64,000 nucleotides of DNA from Cystobasidiopsis lactophilus. Taxonomy: Eukaryota > Basidiomycota > Agaricostilbomycetes > Agaricostilbales > Chionosphaeraceae. Position 1 is the stretch's first letter, and the number at the start of each line of letters is the position of its first letter. This document shows, piece after piece, positions 55,043 through 64,000 of this stretch. A model generated the notes under the pieces. The model made no database searches. It worked only from the letters and a program-made list of their open reading frames with translations, and was not told where the DNA came from. The position numbers were made by a program, and so were the translations under genes. Where the stretch lies: contig BCIO01000003.1 in the NCBI GenBank assembly GCA_001599975.1, forward strand, positions 3,582,762 through 3,646,761, given 5' to 3'.

Positions 55043-56303
55043 TCACTTTGACTTCGGCTGCGCGAATTTGAAGCCTTGGCTGTAGTCCGGGAAGAAGTGC
55101 CGCTCCCAGATCTTGCCCGTGCCCTCGTCGAGGTAGGGGATCCACTCGCGTTCGACGACGTTTTTCTGGGTGGCTTCAATGACGGCTCCGGTGGTCGTGT
55201 TGTCCGCAGGCAACGTCAGGAAGAAAGCCTCCATCATCGTCTCCATGGAAGTGGATTCGCCACCCTGCTCGGCGGCCGCAATCTTGTCAGGTGCTTGGGC
55301 GTAAATGGGGGTGTTCACCTGGTCCCTCCGATGAGCACAGCAAGTACCCGGAAACATAAATGACTCACCATTCCAGGCAGGACAACGTTAAGCGCAATCG
55401 CCTCTGGGACCATGATGAGAGCGGTGGCTTGCGTCAAGCTGATGACGCCAGATTTGCCGGCAGAGTAGATGGGCGACATAGGAAGAGGATACATTCCCGC
55501 TTGAGAACTGGTGGCGATAATCTTGCCCCTCCATTTGCGCCTGAACTCGGGCTCGGATGCCGGCAGAGAAGCAGGGTCGGGCTATAGAGTGGTCAGCTCG
55601 TGCCCAGCCAAACAGCAAGGGTTCTAATCACCTTGGCTCTCATTACCTACAAGCAGAGGTCAATGAGGTGCTGATACTGCTAGGAAAACAGGACGCACAT
55701 TCAAGGCGGCTTGATAGGTCAAGATGACGCCCGTCAAGTTGACGGTCACGCCAGTCAGATTGGGTTCAGCGCCAGCGGGACCATTGGGGAAGCCGTATCC
55801 GCCCACACCAGCATTTGCCTGATCTTGAGGTCAGAGTCAATCTGTCTGGGCATAAAGGCCAAGACTAACGAAGGCAATGTCGACAGTGCCGAAAACTGCT
55901 TCTGATGAGCCGGCTGTAGAACGAGGAAATCGGCCTTAACTCACGCTCCACAGCCTTTTGGAAGAGGTTGGTCGTAGATTCCCAGTTCGTCACATCCGTT
56001 TTCACAAAGGCGACGACGGGCTTGGCCTTGCCCTCGTTCAGCTCTGCCACCACTTTGGCGGCCAAAGCTTCCTGGACATCGGCAATCACCACCGAAGCGC
56101 CTTCACCAACGAGCGTCTTAGTGATGTTGTATCCCATCCCAGAGGCGCCTGGCCGAAAGGTCAGGTCAGGAAGGCGCCCGCGGTTCGACTTGGCCAAATC
56201 CGAGCTCACCGCCTTGAAGCCGCACCAATTTAGCTTGGGGAGTCTCGGGCAATGAAGAGGGCTACTCACCAGTTACGACAGCGACAAGTCCTGCGTATGC
56301 CAT
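55043..56303 (-). CDS. short-chain dehydrogenase (paralogue B)
   Basis: ATG 56303: MAYAGLVAVVTG, an intron, then ASGMGYNITKTLVGEGASVV and IADVQEALAAKVVAELNEGK. Cofactor and catalytic motifs: VKTDVTNWESTTNLFQKAVE, ANAGVGGYGFPNGPAGAEPN, RRKWRGKIIATSSQAGM, and active-site YSAGK in SPIYSAGKSGVISLTQATAL. Later NVVLPGMVNTPIYAQAPDKI and EATQKNVVEREWIPYLDEGT. The C-terminus is FFPDYSQGFKFAQPKSK, with the stop at 55043. Overall very similar to C and A, with shared intron positions. The 224-base gap to A contains only its promoter. A TTTGCCACC lies 66 bases upstream of the start. The last three residues are SK-K, not a peroxisomal SKL. Confidence 0.87.
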
Positions 56304-56368
56304 CTTGTCAAATCTCGCTGGTTTATGGAAGAGCAAGCCACACTGAGAGCCGCCTGGGATATCCAAGT

Positions 56369-56377
56369 TTTGCCACC
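56369..56377 (-). promoter_or_regulatory. GGTGGCAAA (PACE-like) element
   Basis: Exact match 66 bases upstream of the start of SDR paralogue B (56303), same orientation as the gene. Confidence 0.5.
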
Positions 56378-56576
56378 CCGCTCGAGTGGAGCGCGGTGGC
56401 GGCTTGCCACAGGAGGCAGCGCCAAGTGACTAGACAACTCAGAGCTGATTGATCCTCGTTCTCAAGGGACAAGGGCATTGCCAAGCAAAGAGGAGGCGGA
56501 AGCGGAGATTTCAAAGCTGTGCAATTGGCGACCCAAGCTCAAGGCGCATCCCTCAAGCGCTTGCCTCAATGCACCC

Positions 56577-57960
56577 TCACAAAGTCTTGGCAAACTTGCC
56601 CCTGGTGGCCTCTGGGAAGAACTCCTGCGGGCAGCGCAAGGGTGGTCAGAACGGCGGCGTCGGGCTACCAAATTCGAAGGGCCTACGAGTTCGAACACCT
56701 TGCGGCCTTCTTCGCTGATATAGCGGGTCCATTCTCGCTCGACAATGTAGGTCAAGTTGGCTTCAATGAGAGTGCCAGTCTGAGAGTTGGAAGCTGGCAA
56801 GGTCTGGTGGAAGGCCTTCATCATGACATCCATGCTGGTCGTCCGGCCGCCCTGCTCGGCCGCGGCGATCTTCTCAGGAAGTCCCGAATAGATAGCGGTG
56901 TTTACACTGAGCACAATGGGTTAACAAGTTAATGCATTGAAAAGGGTTGAAACTTGCATGCCGGGGCAAATCGCATTGATGGGGATCTTCTCCTCGACCA
57001 TCAACAGAGCCGTTGATTGAACCAGTCCAATGACGCCGAATTTGGCAGCTGAGTACACGGGAGACAAGGGCAGCGGGTCTGGAGGTTCTTGAGTGAGATG
57101 ATGTTCTGCCTGAAGCAGTCGAGGCACCTACGCAGGCCGGCTTGGCTGGCAGTGGCGATGATCTTGCCCCTCCACTTACGCCTGAACTCGTGCTCGGTCG
57201 CAGGTAGAGAAGCAGGATCAGGCTTCAAGCGCATCACCTTTGGCCGGGTCCAAGGTCAGACACCACATTCCCAATGCCAAATCGGCAAGCTCACATCCAG
57301 AGCGGCTTGGAAGGTATAGACGACACCGTTCAAGTCGATGTCCAGAGCAATCATATTGGGCTCAGCGTCTGGTACGCAGTCGGTCAGCAGCTCTCAAATC
57401 TTTGCGAGGCAGGGACTCACCTGTATCGCGATCCAAGCCTCCAGGGAAACCGACACCTCCCACACCAGCATTGGCCTGCTTATTCTTAGTCTACTGATGC
57501 ATTTTCCGGTCAAAGGGGCAACGAACAAAGACGTAGTCGACCGTGCCGCACACTGCCTCTGGAATTTAGACGCGGCCTCACAAAAGGGAACGCAGCGGCT
57601 CACGCTCGACGGCCTTGTTGAACAAGGCTTTTGTAGACTTCCAAGACGTGACATCGCAGGGAACATAGAACGCGACCGGCTTGGCCTTGCCCTCGTTGAT
57701 CTCAGCCACGACTTTGGTCGCCAGAGCTTCTTGAACGTCGGCCACAATCACAGAGGCGCCTTCTGCCGCCATTGTCTTGCAGATGTTGTACCCCATGCCA
57801 GAGGCACCTGAGTGCTGCTTGAGAACTTCCGGATAAACATGGTGTTGGTCAAGAACAAACCGCCTTCGAATTCGCCACCACCCTTCAGCTCGGGTCTTGC
57901 CACTTGAGGGAAGCGCGGGAACTCACCTGTAACCACAGCTACTAGTCCTTTATATGCCAT
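56577..57960 (-). CDS. short-chain dehydrogenase (paralogue C)
   Basis: ATG 57960: MAYKGLVAVVTG, an intron, then ASGMGYNICKTMAAEGASVI and VADVQEALATKVVAEINEGK. Next YVPCDVTSWKSTKALFNKAV, ANAGVGGVGFPGG (NAG), MRLKPDPASLPATEHEFRRK, WRGKIIATASQAGL, and the catalytic YxxxK in SPVYSAAKFGVIGLVQSTAL. The rest includes EEKIPINAICPGM, NTAIYSGLPEKIAAAEQGGR and TLIEANLTYIVEREWTRYIS. The final exon after an in-phase intron is EFFPEATRGKFAKTL, with the stop at 56577. It is the most upstream member of the tandem array. The intron after VVTG matches A and B, so the array arose by duplication after intron gain. Role unknown. Confidence 0.87.
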
Positions 57961-58207
57961 TGTTCTGAAAGTTGATGGTTTGCAGGCTAAAGTCAAGGGA
58001 CGATCTCGCGCCCTTTACCCCGCAAAAACCCAAACGGAGAGAGGTGGCGAGCGGGAACGGGGGATGCGACTGGGCGACTAGCGCTTGAATCGAATGCAAG
58101 ATATATGGTTACATGAGCTGTACGAGAAGGAGCGCGGTGTTAAAAGTCGAAAGGGGGACAGGTGCAGTGGGCGACAATTAGGGGGTGGCATTTTGAAGGT
58201 GTGTGGT

Positions 58208-61200
58208 CTAGGCAGAGTCCGCTGGTGGCGGCACGTAGAGCGAAGCGCAATCAATGGGCTTCTCCCCCCGGATCTGCTCGAACAGGATGTCATAGCCGTG
58301 GCGACACCAGACCTAATGTTCCTTTGTCAGTCCCTTCGTCAACACCACTCAACGATGAATGAAGACTCACGGGCTTGACAATGGACAAGAGCTCTTCTCT
58401 GACATCAGGCTGTTGGATGCATTCTCCCAGTGAGCCAATATTAAATGGCCAATAATGGAGGGAAGCAACGAACAGCATAGCGGTCCCACGCCGAGAACGC
58501 GCCGACCTTGTTTGAGTGGTAGGCCTCGACGGCTTCGTTGAGCTCGACGACGCAGGCCAGCTTGTCCAAAGGCGGCAAGGATTGGGTCGGCAAGAGGAAG
58601 GACACTGCAATGGCGTTTAAGTCGATCTGACTGCTTGCACGCAGAAAGGGAGATAGCGCCTTACGGAGGGACATGAGGTTCGGCAAAGGGTTGGCCCTCA
58701 GGTCTTCATAGCGGACATGGTGAGTTTGAATGCTCGCTTGGGCCCTGTGCGGGAACCCGACGATATCAGCACCAATGAGCGAGTGGAAGCGGGCGAAACG
58801 CACCAGTAATCGGCGTGGAGGACCCATCGGGTGGCATAACGCTGCACGGCGCGCATGTCGGACGAGGGCACGGTTTGGATCTCGAGCTGGCCCTCGTGGT
58901 TGTGGTCGGTGCGCTGGTACTGGTAGTAGGACCTGTGGTAACACAATGAACAAACTCCTCAAAAAAGGAGATGGGGCGTGGAGAGTTGCGCACCAAATAG
59001 CGTCGATAGGATTGCTGTTCACTCTGTGTAAGGCCATGCTTGAGATTGAAGAAGGGGAAGGGGAACGTACCGGATCAAATGCACCTGTCGGTCGAACTGG
59101 GTCCAGTGCGCGGCGTTGTTGATAACTCTATCGCTGACCCTCGTCACCGGCTGTACGCACACCATCCTCTTAGCAAAAAGTCCTCTTGCTAAAAGAGGAG
59201 CAGGGGCAACGCACGTAGTGAGTCTTGCGGAGGAAAGGCGAGCTGGTGCATTCGCCCAGGAAAGTGCGGTTCAACACGGGGTCGCAGTAGACTGAGGAAG
59301 TGCGGTAGTTGGTCGCCCTCTCAATCAGGCCTCGGATGAACGTGTTGCCCGATCGCGGGTAAGTCTGTCCGCCTCCGAAATCAGAACCACGAAAAGAGGT
59401 AAGGAAAGGGAGAAAAACAAACCGCCAGAGCAGTGTAAGGAATCGCGTCCTCGTAGAACCGAGTCTCCACCGGCCCAGTGGGGCATTCGGGGGAGATGGC
59501 GGAATGCAGCTCCTCGGCCCACAGGCCGCCCTCGATGACCACGTCCGCCTGGGTCTCGACGACGTAGTTGTCCCCGTCTGCCAAGGTGGCAGCAGACATG
59601 TCGGAGGTCGAGTGACCGAGGGCGGTGTTGAAGTAGGAAGTGGCGGACGCCACCAGGCTCGAGGCGGTCGCTGTGCCGAGGAAGATGGGGAGGAGTTGGG
59701 AGAGGATCAAAGCGAGAATGATCGGCGTGACCAAAGGCGGTCCGTACTGTCGGAGAGGCTGGGCCTTCTTTTTCGTCGGCGCGGTGGAGGTGGGTTCGAG
59801 CGGGATGACGGGCGAGGTGCGGGCGGCTTGGGGGGACATGTCGGACAGCAAGCCCTCCTTCTCCTCCCCGTTCGCGGCGTCAAAGATGACTTCGGGCGAG
59901 TTGGTGGGCAAGACGGAAGCTTTGGCCGAGGCGGGCTTCTTGGGCTCGTCGAAGCGGCGGTCCATCTTGATGAAGATGCCGCTGGCGACCCACATGACGC
60001 CCAACCAACCTTGCAAACCGACCGAGCCAAAGTTGCCAAACAGGCCGGCGTTGATGAGGATGGAGAGGAACTGGCGGACGGTCATGATGGTGGACGAGGT
60101 CAGTGCGCCGAACGCGGCGATGGTGTTGAGCAGCACGATCAAGCCGACCGCGCAGGTGGCCGACAACAAAAGCACGTCGCCTAATAAGGTGGGGTGGAGG
60201 AGCATGAGGCGGAGGGAGTGGAGCGTGTTGGGCAAGGCGACGGTGCAGCCGATGGCGGAGATGATGCTGGCGCTCAGGTTGACCCAGACCATCTGGTCCA
60301 AGACCGGGCTGCCGTCTGCAAAGGGAGAGCCGGGGTTGGCGTTCCTCCCAAACACCTTTTCCTCTACACACACGCCGCCCGAGTCAAGTCACGGAGACCA
60401 AAATTTTTGGCAAAAGCGACGTACGAGTCGTGCTGGTCAACCCATCCAAGCCGAGGTAGCCGAGCAAGAGGCAAGCGCCAAAGATGGCGTTGAACACGTT
60501 GGTCTCTTCGTACGTCCCAGCCTTGGGGTCCGGCCTCGAAGTGCTGCGCGTCGTCGTCCAACATTCAAACCGCGTGGCCCAATCACAAAAAGGTGCACAC
60601 GCACAGGTAGACGGCGGCGCCAAGGAGGACGGTGCCGGCTGCGACCCACTGCTTGGCCTTGTGCGTCTTCTTGTACACCAAGGTGGACATGACCAGCACG
60701 GGCACCTGTTATGCGCAGTTGTCAGCGTTTTTGGCGTCTCAGATCCCCCCCGCGGAAGGACGAACCATCTTGATCGTCTTGGCCAGTGCTTGCGTGCTGT
60801 TGTACACACTGTCAGTCATAGTCTATTGCCAGGAGGACAAGGACGGACGTGAATGAAACATATTTCAGCGCTTCATACTGGCTGTTGCGCTCCGCTCGGT
60901 TTAGCGCTGTCCCCCGACGCCACCAGCAGTGTAACACAACGCACCAAAACGTAGCTGAGAAGTTCAACACGGCCACAGCGGCATAAGCCCAGACGGGGGA
61001 CGCCGGTTGGAGCCTCTGGATCAAAGTGCGCGAACCCTCCTCGCGGCGTCGGAAGGACTTGAGGAGGACGATGGAGACGCCGACCAACATGCTGAAGAAC
61101 CTGTTGCAGAACACTAGGAGCGAAGCGGCGTTGAAGCGCTCGCCGTCGTAGTCGCCTTTCATCACTCGCTAGAACACTCGTGCATGAGCCTCTGCCTTTC

Positions 61201-61439
61201 TGCCTCGGACGCGTTTTGACAGGCCGCTCACTTCTTGGAGGACGCCATATAATCTGCGCTCTTGGCCTCAGTCCGACAGCTTGTCAATGTACATAGAGCC
61301 ACAACGCACGAGTCTAAGCCAGAAGAACGCGGGTTTGTTTAATTTAGGGGGAGGAGCGCAGAATCAACAGCGACAACGCACAGAGCAGAATCAANCCAGC
61401 GGCATGGATGGCCAAGCTGGTCGAGGCCGACATCGTCAT
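58208..61439 (-). CDS. fusion protein: PAPS transporter (SLC35B2-like) + sulfotransferase (WSCD-like)
   Basis: About 730-760 residues, some 15 exons. ATG 61439: MTMSASTSLAIHAAGLILLC, spliced (61254-61377) to ALYGVLQE, then (61169-61231) RVMKGDYDGERFNAASLLVF. Introns 60882-60944 and 60797-60848 flank CQYEALKYVSF and TQALAKTIKM, which closely match the PAPS transporter SLC35B2. VPVLVMSTLVYKKTHKAKQW and LLLGYLGLDGLTSTT follow, then the large exon 59423-60363: the last transporter helices (ALTSSTIMTVRQFLSILINA), a linker, an extra hydrophobic span (LVTPIILALILSQLLPIFLG) and EELHSAISPECPTGPVETRF. Intron 59365-59422 leads to TYPRSGNTFIRGLIERATNY (PAPS 5'-phosphosulfate loop), VYCDP, HLIRNPIDAIWSYYQYQR (3'-phosphate loop), VRYEDL, and the end YVPPPADSA. 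The added span would place the enzyme in the Golgi lumen. Acceptor unknown. Confidence 0.85.
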
Positions 61440-62780
61440 GTTGGTTAATGAGCGTGAAGAGTTAACAGAAGCCAGGCAGAGGTGGAAGCGCAGGGCAAAG
61501 AGTCGCGGACTGCGGCGCATGCGGACTGCCGGGCTTGGCGCGTGTTTCGGGCCGTGTGTGGTATGCTGGATGGATGATCCCCCAAAAACAAAAGGTTTAC
61601 ATTCCTCTCTGGGTGTTTACAAACAAGCTTGAAGGAGATATGGGGGAGGGCTCTCTATTTTTAAGGGGTCACAAGCAGTGGCGAATGAGATTCAGGTTCA
61701 GGTACCCAAAGCCCGGCATCCAGCTTTGACGTCGTTGCCCGCACTCCATTAGCAACAACTCTATTTTGGAAACGATCAAGGAACAAACCTTGCGATCTTG
61801 CAAGTGGACGCGGAGGAAAGGCCTTATCGAGCGCGCACACTGATCTGCAAGCGGGTGGCGAAATTCGAGGGCGGGGTCGTACTTCTTCAAAGCCGCCATT
61901 GTCTGCCATCTAGCATAAGAACCAGACTGTGTAAAAGTCCAGGATGGAGAGAGAGACGAACGAACGAACGCCAGGCCCAAAGCTTTTCGCCCTTTGTAAA
62001 CCGCTGAATTGCCCTTAGGTGGTTCCGCCCTGCTGCCCGTGTTGGAAGCAATCAAACAGCCCGATCTGTAGCCCTCCGTATGAGAACTGAAGGCTGGTAG
62101 CCACGGAAGGAGAGGACTTACACCCAGCCGCTCCAAAGACTGAGCCACTTGACAGCGAACGCCTTTGACGCTCCTCAAAGTGGCTATGTCGAGCTTCCAC
62201 GGCTCGAGACATTTTGACTTTTAGTCGATTCTTGGATGCTCTGGGCCGCCTCTTCGCCCTTCTTCATCGAGCGCATGGGCGGGATCAAATTTGGCAGGTC
62301 CCATGGCTGCAAAGTGGCTGGCAGCTCCGAGGCCTAGTCCGCCGTTGGATCCGGTCTTGCAGTTTCAATCAGCGCTGATGATGTATTTAACGGGAGGAAG
62401 GCAAAACTCACACAATCACATTGCGCCCAGACAGGTCCAGCTTGCTAGATTTAGGCAACCAGGTACAGAGCTGGGAGTAAACGAAGCGTTCAGGACCGCA
62501 AATCTCTGTAAGAATCGCGAGCTGTGTATGGAAGAAGGAGAGCAGGGAGTTGTCTGGGGACAAAGTAGCCAGTCGCTTGTTCGTCACTCCGTTCGTCCGT
62601 TGCCAAGAGAGGTGAAATCCGGAGGCACAGCGCGTACATCACCGATGGCCTCTTTGATTGTGCAAGAAGGGAAGAGACGCCTCGGGAAGGTGCCTTGATG
62701 CCAGAACGGAAAATTTCAATCTAGAGGTGTGCAAGCTGGCCGACCGCGTTGACCCTTCCTTGAGGATAGGAGCGCAGGCT
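61440..62780. other. 1.3 kb without supported gene
   Basis: Upstream of the fusion gene. Open frames such as minus 61669-62178 have no recognisable motif. A GGTGGCGAAA at 61855-61864 is close to the recurrent promoter element. The stretch separates the fusion gene from a broken copy of its own 5' end. Confidence 0.4.
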
Positions 62781-63219
62781 CCAGACGGGGGACTCCGGTT
62801 GCAGCCTCTGGATCAAAGTGCGCGAACCCTCCTCGCGGAGCGGCGTTGAAGCGCTCGCCGTCGTAGTCGCCTTTCATCACTCGCTAGAACACTCGTGCAT
62901 GAGCCTCTGCCTCCCGACGCGTTTTGACAGGCGCTCACTTCTTGGAGGACGCCATATAATCTGCGCTCTTGGCCTCAGTTCAACAGCTTGTCAATGTACA
63001 TAGAGCCACAACGCACGAGTCTAAGCCAGAAGAACGCGGGTTTGTTTAATTTAGGGGGAGGAGCGCAGAATCAACAGCGACAACGCACAGAGCAGAATCA
63101 ANCCAGCGGCATGGATGGCCAAGCTGGTCGAGGCCGACATCGTCATGTTGGTTAATGAGCGTGAAGAGTTAACAGAAGCCAGGCAGAGGTGGAAGCGCAG
63201 GGCAAAGAGTCGCGGACTG
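62781..63219 (-). pseudogene. partial, deleted copy of the 5' end of the transporter-sulfotransferase gene
   Basis: Matches 60989-61511 at near identity over exon 1, intron 1, exon 2 and part of exon 3, with the same orientation. It carries a 77-base internal deletion (61047-61123 of the parent missing at about 62838), two or three smaller deletions and a few substitutions (for example GTCCGAC against GTTCAAC). It contains the same start codon and first exon, but stops after the start of exon 3, so it cannot encode a transporter. Both copies contain an ambiguous N at the same site (61395 and 63102) in the same context, which suggests an assembly or collapsed-repeat issue here. Confidence 0.85.
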
Positions 63220-64000
63220 CCGCAAAGTTGCTCAGAGCAGCTCAACACCACGTTTGGTAAGCCCAGCCCTCAAGGCCAGAGTGCAGTTCGAGCCAAAGCA
63301 CTCGACAGACTCGGAGCCTTCAATTCTCGGGGCGCTCGTCCGTGGCCGTCGTAACTTGATTCCGTGCGTGCGACATAGCGGCATTGACAGTCAGTTCCAT
63401 CCAAGAAGCTCGAAGCAGGTCAGAAGTGAAGGCCGATTGGGCCGGTCGGGATCAAGAGGAATTTGGGCAGCTTGGTCATGGCTTGCCCCGAGCGACGACT
63501 CGGCTTCTGGGATCTGGTTCCACGCTCACTGTCTGCTCGAGAATGATCTATCATAATGATTGCCAGCGTCCAAGAGCGAGATCTAAGCGCCAGTGTCGTG
63601 TCCCGCTTCGGTTTTGGCTGCGAGCTCGTCAAGCTTGCGGTCTGCGGCAACTTGAGCAGCAAAATGCCTTTGTTATTTGCGCTTTTGCCTCTATTGATCT
63701 ATACAAATGCTTGATGTGGAGGTTTGACGAGCGAATCCAGTCTGGAAGAGCAGCTTGCCAGACCAGTCTGCGCACGCATAAAAAGACGCTGCCCATGCGA
63801 CTTCTGATGTCGCTTATGAACACACCTTCTGTGGGTCTCTACAGTCTTTTGAAACTGTAAACATCTAACTGAGGGCAACTTGGGACCTGAAGTATCCCAA
63901 AAGTGTCATCGCCACCGAGTATGCTCCAACGGCTGCGGAGGCTCGTGAATGACTCCGCTTGTGCTCGTGAAATTGTGGCACCACTAGCGCCCTCAGTTCA
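63220..64000. other. right end of window without recognised gene
   Basis: Short open frames only (the longest about 160 codons on plus). No family motifs or splice pattern seen. Confidence 0.4.

Noticed and set aside
62781-63219. A second functional transporter-sulfotransferase gene
   Set aside because: Only the first exons are present and they carry internal deletions; no sulfotransferase sequence follows.
1-64000. Transposons, LTR elements, CRISPR arrays, rRNA or clear tRNA genes
   Set aside because: No reverse transcriptase, transposase or integrase motifs, no terminal repeats, no regular spacer arrays and no tRNA boxes were found in the frames or sequence read by eye.

Overview
This window is nuclear DNA from a fungus, most likely a basidiomycete. 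Almost every gene is split by short GT-AG introns (about 50-65 bases), intergenic distances are small, and genes lie on both strands. The content is eukaryotic: a spliceosomal DEAH helicase, condensin SMC4, a mitochondrial ribosomal protein and sirtuins. A signal peptide/jelly-roll/Ser-Thr stalk/single-TM protein of a type common in basidiomycetes is also present. I cannot name the species; a Pucciniomycotina-like yeast lineage would fit but is a guess. Gene models were assembled by eye from frames and splice signals. Exon junctions are given where reading frame and family conservation agree.

Layout. 1-16 kb: the end of a mitochondrial uL15 gene, a small unknown gene, two F-box-like proteins, a Baeyer-Villiger-type flavin monooxygenase, a dihydroflavonol-reductase-like SDR, two unrecognised genes and the jelly-roll surface protein. 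17-28 kb: PRP2-type helicase, D-amino acid oxidase, GNAT acetyltransferase, sugar transporter, a diverged copy of the GNAT promoter, and a third F-box-like gene. 28-33 kb: two unrecognised proteins, a small one whose last exon is tandemly duplicated and a large one with coiled coil, TM and Pro-rich parts. 33-47 kb: LTA4-hydrolase-type aminopeptidase and a sirtuin (divergent, 26 bp apart), guanine deaminase, SMC4, and an unknown gene ending in a WW-like domain. 47-53 kb: four lineage-specific or weakly recognised genes, one resembling a 2-oxoglutarate oxygenase without its metal ligands. 53-58 kb: three tandem SDR paralogues. 58-61.5 kb: the most interesting gene. 61.5-64 kb: no convincing gene apart from a broken copy of the 5' end of that last gene.

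The strongest finding is the gene at 58208-61439 (minus strand). It encodes a nucleotide-sulfate transporter of the SLC35B2/PAPST1 type joined in frame to an extra membrane span and then a WSCD-like sulfotransferase domain. One protein could therefore import PAPS into the Golgi lumen and use it there. A single uninterrupted exon (59423-60363) contains the last transporter helices, the linker and the start of the luminal part, so this is not an artefact of merging two neighbouring genes.

The second notable signal is regulatory. The 9-mer GGTGGCAAA (the sequence known in yeast as the Rpn4/PACE site) occurs 13 times on the two strands, against about 0.5 expected by chance. It often lies 35-190 bp upstream of a start codon, next to genes with no link to the proteasome.
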